Source of the DNA: Pseudaeromonas sp038247115
Lineage (GTDB): Bacteria > Pseudomonadota > Gammaproteobacteria > Enterobacterales > Aeromonadaceae
Direction: 5' to 3'
Assembly (NCBI GenBank): GCA_038247115.1
Contig: JBBRVG010000007.1
Span: forward strand, 1-64,000
Length of the DNA: 64,000 bases
In this document: positions 1-7,742 of the stretch, one piece after another
How positions within the stretch are numbered: the first letter of the stretch is position 1
How the letters are laid out: each line of letters starts with the position of its first letter
Notes under the pieces: model-generated
Database searches by the model: none
What the model saw: the letters and a program-made list of their open reading frames with translations, nothing else
Told to the model about the DNA's origin: nothing
Translations under genes and position numbers: made by a program

Positions 1-2
1 CA

Positions 3-1346
3 GCGGGTGAGTACTGCAATATCCTGGCGGGCAACGACTACTGCAGTGGCGCTTATGTCACCGTCGATGGGTCAGGTAAGGCCAGCTTTAATGTTGGAGG
101 GATGAAAGCGGCTGCCATTGTTGCTGAGTGCACCAAGTCAACCCCGTGTAGCGGTGGTTCTGTGTTACCTATCAACAAGTTTTCCAGCATGAATATCCGC
201 AGCACCAATAATGCTTGGGCCAGCACCGCCATGACGGTGGATGCCAACCGAGTTTGGTCAGCCGATATCACCTTCACCGGTGCCGGGGATGCCACAGGTA
301 CCCAGCGCTTCAAGTTTGATGTCTATGGCAACTGGACTGAAAACTACGGTGACACAGAGGCAGACGGCATTGCTGACAAGGGAAGCGCCAAGGATATCTA
401 CTTCAATGGCGTGGGTAAGTACAAGGTCTCGCTCAAAGAGAGTGATATGAGCTATACCCTGACCCAGATCTCCAGCAATAAGGCACCGGTAGCCGCACTG
501 ACTCCTAAGGCATTGAGTGTCAAATTGGGTGACAGCGTGGTATTCGATGCCTCCGGCTCCACTGATGATGTGGGCGTTACCGGCTACAGCTGGTCTACCG
601 GTGGTAGTGGCAAGAATGAAACCGTACTGTTCGATACACTGGGCAGCAAGACCATCAGCGTGACGGTTACCGATGCCGAAGGGCTGACTTCCAAGGCCAG
701 CGCTACCGTGACGGTAACCGATGGCAGTGTGGTCTTTAACAGTACTCTGGCTAGCCTGAATCTTCGCGGCACACCCAACAGTTGGGGCAATACGGCCATG
801 ACGCTGGTTGCTGACCATGTCTGGGAAGCTACTGTGACCTTCGACGGCCAAGCTAACCAACGCTTCAAGTTTGACGTCAAGGGTGACTGGACGCAGAACT
901 ATGGCGACACCAACAAGGACGGCACTGCCGAGTTGGCCGGAGCTGATATCTACAGCACAGTCGTGGGTCAATACAAGGTCCAGTTCAACGACGACACCCT
1001 GAAGTACACGCTGACCAAGATTTCCGGTAATGACACCCCTATCTATACCGGCAATCTGACCAGCCTCAACTTCCGTGGCACCCCGAACAGCTGGGGTTCA
1101 ACGGCGATGAAGCTGGTGGCCAATAACACCTGGCAAGCTCAAGTCACCTTTACCGGTGCCGGTGATGCGACGGGTTCACAACGCTTCAAGTTCGATGTTC
1201 TGGGCGACTGGACCAAGAACTATGGTGACACCAATGCCGATGGCGTGGCCAACCTGAGCGGGTCAGATATCAAGACTGCAGTTGCCGGCACCTATCTGGT
1301 GACTTTCAATGACAGCACCTTGGCTTACACCCTGGTCGCAAAATAG
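3..1346 (+). CDS. Secreted alpha-amylase-like enzyme, C-terminal part (5' end outside window)
   Basis: The reading frame is open from base 3, so the gene starts upstream of the window and its catalytic domain is not seen. The first ~45 codons (GEYCNIL, then VTVDGSG) resemble the C-terminal all-beta domain of GH13 alpha-amylases. Three repeated ~100-residue modules follow, each with the pattern (L/M)N(L/F/I)R-PNSWG-TAM, QRFKFDV-GDWT-NYGDT and a final Y-LT. They lie at roughly 180-480, 745-1025 and 1060-1343. A PKD-like domain (GDSVVFDASGS) sits between the first and second. Such modules bind starch in extracellular amylases and pullulanases. The amylase identity rests on the tail domain and modules only. 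A strong terminator follows the stop codon. Confidence 0.72.
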   Translation, partial: AGEYCNILAGNDYCSGAYVTVDGSGKASFNVGGMKAAAIVAECTKSTPCSGGSVLPINKFSSMNIRSTNNAWASTAMTVDANRVWSADITFTGAGDATGTQRFKFDVYGNWTENYGDTEADGIADKGSAKDIYFNGVGKYKVSLKESDMSYTLTQISSNKAPVAALTPKALSVKLGDSVVFDASGSTDDVGVTGYSWSTGGSGKNETVLFDTLGSKTISVTVTDAEGLTSKASATVTVTDGSVVFNSTLASLNLRGTPNSWGNTAMTLVADHVWEATVTFDGQANQRFKFDVKGDWTQNYGDTNKDGTAELAGADIYSTVVGQYKVQFNDDTLKYTLTKISGNDTPIYTGNLTSLNFRGTPNSWGSTAMKLVANNTWQAQVTFTGAGDATGSQRFKFDVLGDWTKNYGDTNADGVANLSGSDIKTAVAGTYLVTFNDSTLAYTLVAK

Positions 1347-1377
1347 CACCATCCTTCGTTTCCACGTTGATCGTATT

Positions 1378-1406
1378 GCGTCCTCCCCGGAGGACGCTTT
1401 TTTTTT
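1378..1406 (+). terminator. Rho-independent terminator of the amylase-like gene
   Basis: A 9-bp perfect stem (GCGTCCTCC / GGAGGACGC) is followed directly by nine T residues, about 30 bp after the stop codon. Confidence 0.92.
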
Positions 1407-1546
1407 GTGTTACGGGCTTCGGCTTATTCGAGGAAGGGGTGATGATCTTGATATCGCCATGGGCCTCTTGGGCTGGCAACTGGGGCTCTAGGCCCGTGCA
1501 AATACATGAAGGCGGATGCAGAGCTGTGAGGGGACTTTACCGGAGA

Positions 1547-1987
1547 TCATGAGTGCGGAGGCGGGACTTCCAGATAGTCACCCTCGGCGGTGCGGCGATA
1601 GTAGCGTCCATCGCGGACGTAATAGCGAACGCCGTTGATGTCTACCCGGGTCAGACCATTCTCGTAATAGGGGTTATTCGTGGCAACCGGTTGGACGACT
1701 GGTTGTGGTGGTGGCGCGACCACTTCATAGCGCCCGCCGTGAAGTTGATACCAGATTTCGTTGAACACAAAATAGGTCAAGCCAGCGAACAGCACTGTTC
1801 TGTACCCGGGCGGTAAGATATCCACTATCAGACCCGGTGCTGGATGTGGCGGCCGATACCTATGGGGTGGGGGGGCAAAGTGTGCGGGGTGCCCATGGTG
1901 GGATCCGTCAGGCATAGGGCCGCCCGGTTGCGCCATTGTGGTCGTCGAGACCAGCAGGCCGACACTGAACCAGATCATGGACTTCAT
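1547..1987 (-). CDS. Exported His/Pro-rich protein of unknown function
   Basis: 146 residues. The ATG at 1987 is preserved by GAGGAA about 8 bases upstream and opens a typical signal peptide (MKSMIWFSVGLLVSTTTMAQ). The mature N-terminus is rich in His and Pro (HHGHP, HFAPPPHRYRPPHP). A hydrophobic segment (VLFAGLTYFVF) follows, and the C-terminal half contains VDINGVRYYVRDGRYYRR. This short Tyr-rich repeat-like pattern is seen in small exported proteins of the DUF6515 kind. The His-rich stretch could bind metal, but that is inference. It is transcribed towards the amylase-like gene and has no obvious operon partner. Confidence 0.7.
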   Translation of the reverse strand: MKSMIWFSVGLLVSTTTMAQPGGPMPDGSHHGHPAHFAPPPHRYRPPHPAPGLIVDILPPGYRTVLFAGLTYFVFNEIWYQLHGGRYEVVAPPPQPVVQPVATNNPYYENGLTRVDINGVRYYVRDGRYYRRTAEGDYLEVPPPHS

Positions 1988-2140
1988 GTACAAATTCCTC
2001 ACTCGCTCTGCCGTCTGTGCCGGCACGTCGAGCCTGTCGTTTTATCAAACTATTCAAGCATCAAGTATCCGGAATCAGCGGGGGCGCGGACAAGCGGGCG
2101 AGGGGTAAACTTCGGCAAAAGAACGTTAACCCATGTAAAC

Positions 2141-2163
2141 AAAAGCGGCCCCTTTCGGGGCCG
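2141..2163 (-). terminator. Rho-independent terminator of the M3 peptidase gene
   Basis: On the minus strand the stem CGGCCCC / GGGGCCG with loop GAAA is followed by CTTTTGTTTAC. It lies 23 bp after the peptidase stop codon. Confidence 0.8.
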
Positions 2164-2185
2164 ATACACAGCGATGGGGATGAGC

Positions 2186-4036
2186 TTATCCGTAGTGACG
2201 CTGGATCCAGGCGGCGAATTGTTCACACATCTGCGCATCGCCTTCCTGATTGTCGGCAATGAGTTCGCTGCCATGTACCAGGCGGATATGGGCGTTCAAT
2301 GCAAACTCATCCGTCGGTATCGGGCGTGAGGCGGCGGCCGCGATACTGGCCTGCGCGGCTTGCCAGCAAGCCTCCACGCTGAGGTTGCAGACGTTGGCAA
2401 GATAATCCGGGTTGAATCCTTCGCCGGTCAGGCTGCGCAGCGTCTCGTCATGGGTCAGTCGATTGCCCGGTTGCCAATAGTGCCGCGCCAGATCTGGGCC
2501 TATGGCCGGGTTGTCGGTCAGATAGCCATCCCGCTGCAAGAAGAAGGCCCGGGTCTGCTCGACCGCCATCAGAGCCAACAGATAGCCATGATAGGAGCAG
2601 GCTGACTCTTGAGATAGCAGGTGCGGGATCGCCAGTGTCGGACGGGGACTGGCCGCGATACCGAGAATGCGCTGTTCCACCTCGCGGGCCAGAGCCGTCA
2701 GGGCTGCGGGTGTCATCTGCTCGTCGGTCATCTGATAGCAGGCCCACTCGAAGTAGGGCACCAGCAAGATATGACGTTCACCGAATGCGCGCATCGGTTG
2801 CTTGGCGACAATCAGCTCGTGGATCAGGCTGGCGGGAATAGGTGTGCCTTGCGGGTCTGTGGCGTAACGGGTCAACCAGTCGGCATCATCCAGCAGACTG
2901 TCGCAGAACATGGACTGGGTTTCGGCATAGGCCATGGAGGTCGGGGCGAACTCCTGGGAGAAGCAGGGAGCATTCTGTTTGATATTGGCGAAGTGGGCGG
3001 CATGGCCGCCTTCATGGAACAGGGTATTGAGGCCATTGAGACCACTGCCAACCTGGTCCGGTTTGGCCAGACTGGTAAAATTGATGGTCGCCGGTTGCCA
3101 CTGACCGGCATTGAGGTACGCAGGTACCGGACCATGCATAAAGCCATTTTCATATTTGCCGGCCCGCTCGAGCAGATCCAGAGTCAGATTGGCCCCGGAA
3201 AAATCGATATGCAGGCGCTGAAAGCTGTGGATCCAGCGTGACAGTGCCGAGGCAAACGGCATATAGGCATCCAGCTTGCGGTTTACATCACCGCTGCTGA
3301 AAAATCGCACATTATGGGGAGCAGTTGCGCTTGCTCCACGTTGTTCCTTCAGCTGTTGCAGGCTCCGCTGATTCACATCCCGGGTCTGGGCCTCGAAGCG
3401 ATCCAGGATGGCAAACAGTTGTTCCGGGGTCATGCGTTCGCTTTTCTGGACCTTGTAATCAAAGTAGTTGCGATAGCCCAGGCTGCGCGCGAAACGGTTG
3501 CGTTGCTGAATGATCTCGATGAGGCCATTTTCCAGTACCCACTGTTCTACTCCCAGCAGGGCCTGATGGGAACTTAGACGCTGCTCCTCCACCTCGTTGG
3601 TCGCCAGATTCGTCAGCAGGGCACCTAATGACGCCTCGACCCGTTCTCCGCTGCCATCCAGATGGGTGGGTTTGAAGTGCTTGCGGCTGGCAAACAGTTC
3701 GGCTTCCCGTTCAATCAAGCGTTCAAGTTCTGCCTGGGCGCTGGAGCTTTCAATGGCGTTACAGTCGAAGAAGTTGTACCAGCCCTGTAATCCGGTGACT
3801 AATTCATCCCGTTCAGTTGAAGGATGCAGTTGTTCCAGACGCTGGATATGGGCGCGTAACTCACCCAGTCGCTGGCCATTGGCGATGAATTGTTTGTACT
3901 GTTTTTCGGCTGCGGCAAATCCCTCATGATCCTCGCTGATCCCCATATAGGTATCCCAGAACAGAGTCTCCTTTTGATGATGAACGGTCAGATAATCGTG
4001 GTTGAGTTGACTGAAATAGGAATGCGCCAGATGCAT
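2186..4036 (-). CDS. M3-family zinc oligopeptidase
   Basis: 616 residues with no signal peptide, so probably cytosolic. The zinc-peptidase motif HEGGH is at residues 341-345 and a third metal ligand candidate is Glu372 in the downstream AYAETQ segment, an arrangement typical of family M3 (thimet/oligoendopeptidase F). The mainly helical N-terminal ~330 residues match the family's channel-forming lobe. The likely role is cleavage of short peptides. ATG at 4036 has GGAG 11 bases upstream. The gene is monocistronic, bounded by its own terminator. I cannot separate PepF-like from other M3 subfamilies by eye. Confidence 0.85.
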   Translation of the reverse strand: MHLAHSYFSQLNHDYLTVHHQKETLFWDTYMGISEDHEGFAAAEKQYKQFIANGQRLGELRAHIQRLEQLHPSTERDELVTGLQGWYNFFDCNAIESSSAQAELERLIEREAELFASRKHFKPTHLDGSGERVEASLGALLTNLATNEVEEQRLSSHQALLGVEQWVLENGLIEIIQQRNRFARSLGYRNYFDYKVQKSERMTPEQLFAILDRFEAQTRDVNQRSLQQLKEQRGASATAPHNVRFFSSGDVNRKLDAYMPFASALSRWIHSFQRLHIDFSGANLTLDLLERAGKYENGFMHGPVPAYLNAGQWQPATINFTSLAKPDQVGSGLNGLNTLFHEGGHAAHFANIKQNAPCFSQEFAPTSMAYAETQSMFCDSLLDDADWLTRYATDPQGTPIPASLIHELIVAKQPMRAFGERHILLVPYFEWACYQMTDEQMTPAALTALAREVEQRILGIAASPRPTLAIPHLLSQESACSYHGYLLALMAVEQTRAFFLQRDGYLTDNPAIGPDLARHYWQPGNRLTHDETLRSLTGEGFNPDYLANVCNLSVEACWQAAQASIAAAASRPIPTDEFALNAHIRLVHGSELIADNQEGDAQMCEQFAAWIQRHYG

Positions 4037-4270
4037 GGGTAGGAATACTCCAGAGATGAAACGAATGAACCATCGCTATGAATGGTTGCTCTGTGTGGCA
4101 AGGGCTCTAAGGTACGCCTTGGATCACATCAAGAAAAGTAGCGAGCACATCGTTTTTTTGCGGTGTCAGTTATCAAAACCAGGCTCTATTTTCAACCGCA
4201 TAGGAGCCGGTCACTTACACTTGAAATCAGCGGTTGTTATGACTTGATCCCTCCAAAGAAGGAACACCAT

Positions 4271-5206
4271 ATGAAGTGGTTGAGACTCTGGTGTTGTCTA
4301 CCCCTCTTGTTGTTAACTCAATCTGCATGGGTATGGGCCAGTGATCCGCCGACGGTCGCTATTGTGCTCAAGTCGATGCAAAACGAATTTTTCGTCCAGA
4401 TGGCGGATGGTGCCAAGGCTTACGCCTCCGCACATCCAGAGCAATTACGGTTGGCGGTGGAAGGGGTGAAGGCCGAAACCGATGTGTCGGGACAGGAACT
4501 GATTATCCGTCGTTTGCTAGAGCAAAAAATAGACGCTCTGATTGTCGTGCCGACGGACTCGGTCGCCATGTTACCCGTGTTGATGCAAGCCATTGCTGCG
4601 GGTGTTCTGGTCATCAATATGGATAATAAGTTGGACGATCGGGCCTTGGCTCTGGAGGGCGTTAACATTCCCTTTGTGGGTCCTAGTAACTTTGCTGGAG
4701 CGCGCAGTGTCGGCGAATTTGTGGCCAAAAAATTGCCTGCCGGGAGTCAGGTTGGTTTGATTGAAGGGCCTCCAGGCTCCATTAACGCACGGGCCAGAAG
4801 CGATGGTTTTCGTGCTGCATTGCGGAGCGCCGGTTTGTCCGTTGCGGGCATCCGTTCCGGTTATTGGGATGTGGAGCAAGGTCGTCTGGCGGCTGCCGAT
4901 TTGCTGCAAGCTGAACCCGGACTGCGGGCCTTGTTCTGCGGGAATGACAATATGGCCATCGGGGCCGTCCAGGCGGTGGCTGCGGCGGGTAAACAGGGGC
5001 AGGTGCTGATCGCAGGTTATGACCACATTCCTGGCATTCGCCGTTACATTCAGGATGGTCGCGTGTTGGCGACTGCGGATCAGTATCCGAACCGACAGGC
5101 TGAGTATGCTATTGAACTGGCCTTGCACGCGCTCGTGCAAGGGACTAAACAAGCCGATTTACCAGGTATTGTGCAAACACCGGTTCAATTGGTCACTCTG
5201 CCGTGA
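4271..5206 (+). CDS. Periplasmic sugar-type substrate-binding protein (RbsB-like)
   Basis: 311 residues starting at ATG 4271, just after AAGAAGGAACACCAT. The signal peptide is MKWLRLWCCLPLLLLTQSAWVWA. The mature protein follows the periplasmic-binding-protein class I plan: VAIVLKSMQNEFF near the N-terminus, DALIVVPTDS, a LIEGPPGS turn, FCGNDNMAIGAVQA and IAGYDHIPG. These are hallmarks of ribose/galactose-type binding proteins. No ABC permease or ATPase gene is adjacent, so it may feed a distant transporter or act as a periplasmic sensor. It is 19 bp upstream of a second binding protein and likely co-transcribed with it. An imperfect FNR-like sequence (TTGGATCACATCAA) lies at 4119-4132. Confidence 0.83.
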   Translation: MKWLRLWCCLPLLLLTQSAWVWASDPPTVAIVLKSMQNEFFVQMADGAKAYASAHPEQLRLAVEGVKAETDVSGQELIIRRLLEQKIDALIVVPTDSVAMLPVLMQAIAAGVLVINMDNKLDDRALALEGVNIPFVGPSNFAGARSVGEFVAKKLPAGSQVGLIEGPPGSINARARSDGFRAALRSAGLSVAGIRSGYWDVEQGRLAAADLLQAEPGLRALFCGNDNMAIGAVQAVAAAGKQGQVLIAGYDHIPGIRRYIQDGRVLATADQYPNRQAEYAIELALHALVQGTKQADLPGIVQTPVQLVTLP

Positions 5207-5225
5207 TGGCAAAGGAGTAATACCC

Positions 5226-5990
5226 GTGAAATGGATGATCTGCTTTCTGTGGGGCTGCTTACTCACCGGTAGTAGCTGGGCTGCAAGTCCGGTGATAGAG
5301 GTATACGCCGATCTCTATCCGCCTTTCATTATTCTGCAGGGCGGTCAACTCAGTGGCCCCTATATCGACGCGTTTACACAATTAGCCAAGGAGCAGGGCA
5401 TCGATGTGCACTACCAGGCGATGCCGGTTCGGCGTTTGATGAAACGGCTTGCTGTGCAACCGAACAGTTGTGGCCTAGCTGTCAATTTTGCTCCCGGAGA
5501 GGCGGAGACCATTCGTTATATCGGGCGGGTGGCCCCGATTACGCTGGCTGTCTATGCCCGAGCCGGAACGGTCGGCAAACTGGTCAATCTGGAACAGTTG
5601 CGTCAGTATCGGGTCGGGGCCATCGATGTGGCCGAATTGAACGAGTTACTGGATAACGCCGCCATCCGCTATGAACCGCTAGCCAAAGCCGGGAATGGCA
5701 TTGCCATGTTGCAGGCCAACCGTTTTGATCTGCTGGTGAGTGATGTGTTGCCTGAGCTGCTGATGGCCAAGCCGGAGGGGGTGACGATACAGCGAGTCAT
5801 GGTTCTGGCGCGAGTCGAGCGCTGGCTGGCTTGTCATCCCGAACTTCCTCCAGCGACGCTCAATGGATTACGCAAAGCATTACCTGTGGGAGTGTTTGCC
5901 GATTCAGTGCAGGGTATCTGGTCTCGTTATGGTTTGTTGCCTGTGTATGATGAGGTTCGACGGGAGTGGGGAACGCCGGCCCCGCACTAA
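5226..5990 (+). CDS. Periplasmic family-3 type substrate-binding protein
   Basis: 254 residues. The start is GTG 5226, supported by AAAGGAGTA at the right distance and by the signal peptide that follows (VKWMICFLWGCLLTGSSWAA). The mature protein reads IEVYADLYPPFIILQGGQLSGPYIDAF, typical of the amino-acid-binding SBP_bac_3 fold, with a GNGIAMLQANRFDLLVSD segment later. At about 235 mature residues it fits the family. It directly follows the RbsB-like gene and there is no cognate permease nearby. The ligand is unknown. Confidence 0.78.
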   Translation: MKWMICFLWGCLLTGSSWAASPVIEVYADLYPPFIILQGGQLSGPYIDAFTQLAKEQGIDVHYQAMPVRRLMKRLAVQPNSCGLAVNFAPGEAETIRYIGRVAPITLAVYARAGTVGKLVNLEQLRQYRVGAIDVAELNELLDNAAIRYEPLAKAGNGIAMLQANRFDLLVSDVLPELLMAKPEGVTIQRVMVLARVERWLACHPELPPATLNGLRKALPVGVFADSVQGIWSRYGLLPVYDEVRREWGTPAPH

Positions 5991-6002
5991 TCCCGGTCTC
6001 GC

Positions 6003-6016
6003 TTGATATACATCAA
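6003..6016. promoter_or_regulatory. Perfect FNR-type site
   Basis: TTGATATACATCAA matches the FNR consensus TTGAT-N4-ATCAA exactly, inside a longer palindrome GCTTGAT-ATAC-ATCAAGC. It lies 108 bp before the earliest start of the exported ParB-like gene and 13 bp after the preceding gene. No good -10 element is evident at the expected distance. Confidence 0.5.
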
Positions 6017-6124
6017 GCCCTTGCCTAGTTTTGCAGCAGCGGACCTGTGGTTCATTGTCATTCATTTTTGCCAAGGCGTAGAGTAGCCAGAATTTGATGG
6101 CTGACTCGAGCCTCGGCGGTTTCT

Positions 6125-6922
6125 TTGCTGAGCCTCGGTCGGCAAATTATGGCGGAATCACGCATGCAGTTGGGCAACTCTCGAAGATGGTACCGTGTCG
6201 GATACCAGGTATGGGATGCAAGTCGTCGAACCCTGATCTTCATCTTTCTCTCTCTTTGCTCTCCTCTGTTGTGGGCTAAACAGAGCGCTGATCCCTGCCA
6301 GCCTGATTTGAAGATTGGCAGTTTGTGTCGATTAGCCATTAACCAGTTGCATCCAACCCAGCCCGGAGTGGGTTTGTTGCAAGTGCAGACTGAGGTCAAA
6401 GAGCTCAAACACAAAAGTGCCAAAAAATTGTGGGCACTGGCGGAAAAAAAGCGCATCCCTGTGGTGATTGGTCCGGATGGTCGTTTCTGGCTGGTGGACC
6501 GTCATCATTTGACGCGCACCCTGTGGAGTCTGGGGATGCGGGAGGTGCCTGTGGTCATTGAGGGCATATTGACCGACCCCGAGCTGTTCTGGCCGCAGAT
6601 GCAGGCCCATCACTGGGCCTGGCTTAAGGATGAGCGTGGTCATGAGGTCAAGCCCGAGCAATTGCCCAACCATATAGCCCTATTACCCGATTATCCCTAT
6701 CGTTCCCTGGCTGGCTTTGCTGAAGATGCGGGCCTGTATGCCAAGCAGGGGCAGACCTATTTCATCGAGTTTGCCTGGGCGCAATATCTGGGCGAAAAAC
6801 TCAATTGGCGTCAGGTCACGGCGGATAATCTGCCAACCTTGCTCAAAGCCAGCGAAATTCTGGCGTGTCTGCCGGCAGCGGCCACTCTTCCGGGCTACCC
6901 CGGCAACGTCTGTGATGAGTGA
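6125..6922 (+). CDS. Exported ParB-like (ParBc_2) domain protein
   Basis: Up to 265 residues; the exact start is uncertain (6125, 6149 or 6167 are all in frame and none has a strong ribosome-binding site). A hydrophobic export segment (TLIFIFLSLCSPLLWA) precedes the mature protein. The core has LHPTQPGVGLLQV, PVVIGPDGRFWLVDRHHL and a downstream tract VPVVIEG, resembling the ParB/sulfiredoxin-like fold of PF08857 (ParBc_2), where the D-x-HH motif marks the active-site region. Unlike chromosomal ParB it is secreted and lacks a helix-turn-helix. Function unknown. A perfect FNR-type site upstream suggests anaerobic control. Confidence 0.68.
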   Translation: MLSLGRQIMAESRMQLGNSRRWYRVGYQVWDASRRTLIFIFLSLCSPLLWAKQSADPCQPDLKIGSLCRLAINQLHPTQPGVGLLQVQTEVKELKHKSAKKLWALAEKKRIPVVIGPDGRFWLVDRHHLTRTLWSLGMREVPVVIEGILTDPELFWPQMQAHHWAWLKDERGHEVKPEQLPNHIALLPDYPYRSLAGFAEDAGLYAKQGQTYFIEFAWAQYLGEKLNWRQVTADNLPTLLKASEILACLPAAATLPGYPGNVCDE

Positions 6923-7023
6923 GCCATCACCAAGTTTCAACTCGTGCATCGTTCGAAAAGCAGACAGTTCGTAACCTGCGGATTAATATGGCGCTCATCG
7001 TTTAACCTGAACTCAGGATCAAG

Positions 7024-7713
7024 ATGCGTTGCTATTTTCGCGGTTGCATCGGATTACTGCTGTTAGCGCTGAATCTGCAGGCGTCTGCTGGCGAATATGG
7101 TCATTATCATCTCGAGCGGTTAGTTGCCATCGACAAGGCGCAAGCCCGTAGCCAGATTGATTTTGCCTATCTCGACTCGTGGCTGGCCGATCTCGCTGCG
7201 CATACTCTGGCCGTACCATCCGGATTTGATTCCCGTAATGAACGGCGTCGGGCGATAGCCGATGTGCAGGCGCTGGAGTCGATTGTCGGACTGGCCGTTC
7301 TGGAGCTGGGGACAACAGCTCTGCTCAAACGTTGTGCCATGCTGGCTGCTATTGGCTATCAGTTGGGGGTCGGTGGGGCAGCCCAGCGTGCCGAGCTGGC
7401 CTTCAATCGCTGGTTGTTGCAAAGCCCGGAAGACGGGGATGCTCTCTACCGCTATGGCCAGTTCTTGCTGGCCTCCGGTCATCACAAGCGAGCCACCTTC
7501 TATCTGGATAAGGCGTTTCGGCATGGCGTGCTGGAGGCGGAGTTACCCTTGGCGATGGCTTTGTTACGCAGTGGCGAGCCTCAACAAGCCGATGAGCATC
7601 TGCGTCATTACCGGCTGACACATCCTGATCACCCTTTGTCTGAATCCATGCTCACGCAAACCCCGTCTTTGACGGGTGCTGACTCGGACAAACTAGACAA
7701 AGGGGCGCTCTAG
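7024..7713 (+). CDS. Exported TPR-like protein of unknown function
   Basis: 229 residues with a signal peptide (MRCYFRGCIGLLLLALNLQASA). The rest is helical. The segment DALYRYGQFLLASGHHKRATFYLDKAF followed by LAMALLRSGEPQQADEHLRHY reads as two tetratricopeptide-like helical hairpins, which usually mediate protein-protein contact. It lies 101 bp after the exported ParB-like gene in the same direction and might share its transcript. Its stop codon lies inside a strong GC-rich hairpin. I do not recognise a named family. Confidence 0.65.
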   Translation: MRCYFRGCIGLLLLALNLQASAGEYGHYHLERLVAIDKAQARSQIDFAYLDSWLADLAAHTLAVPSGFDSRNERRRAIADVQALESIVGLAVLELGTTALLKRCAMLAAIGYQLGVGGAAQRAELAFNRWLLQSPEDGDALYRYGQFLLASGHHKRATFYLDKAFRHGVLEAELPLAMALLRSGEPQQADEHLRHYRLTHPDHPLSESMLTQTPSLTGADSDKLDKGAL

Positions 7714-7720
7714 CGCCCCT
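7701..7720. terminator. Bidirectional hairpin between convergent genes
   Basis: Perfect stem AGGGGCGC / GCGCCCCT with loop TCTA, overlapping the stop codon of the plus-strand gene. It lies 22 bp after the end of xanP on the other strand. The T-tracts on both sides are weak. Confidence 0.65.
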
Positions 7721-7742
7721 GGTTGTTTAGGCTGTTGCCGGG

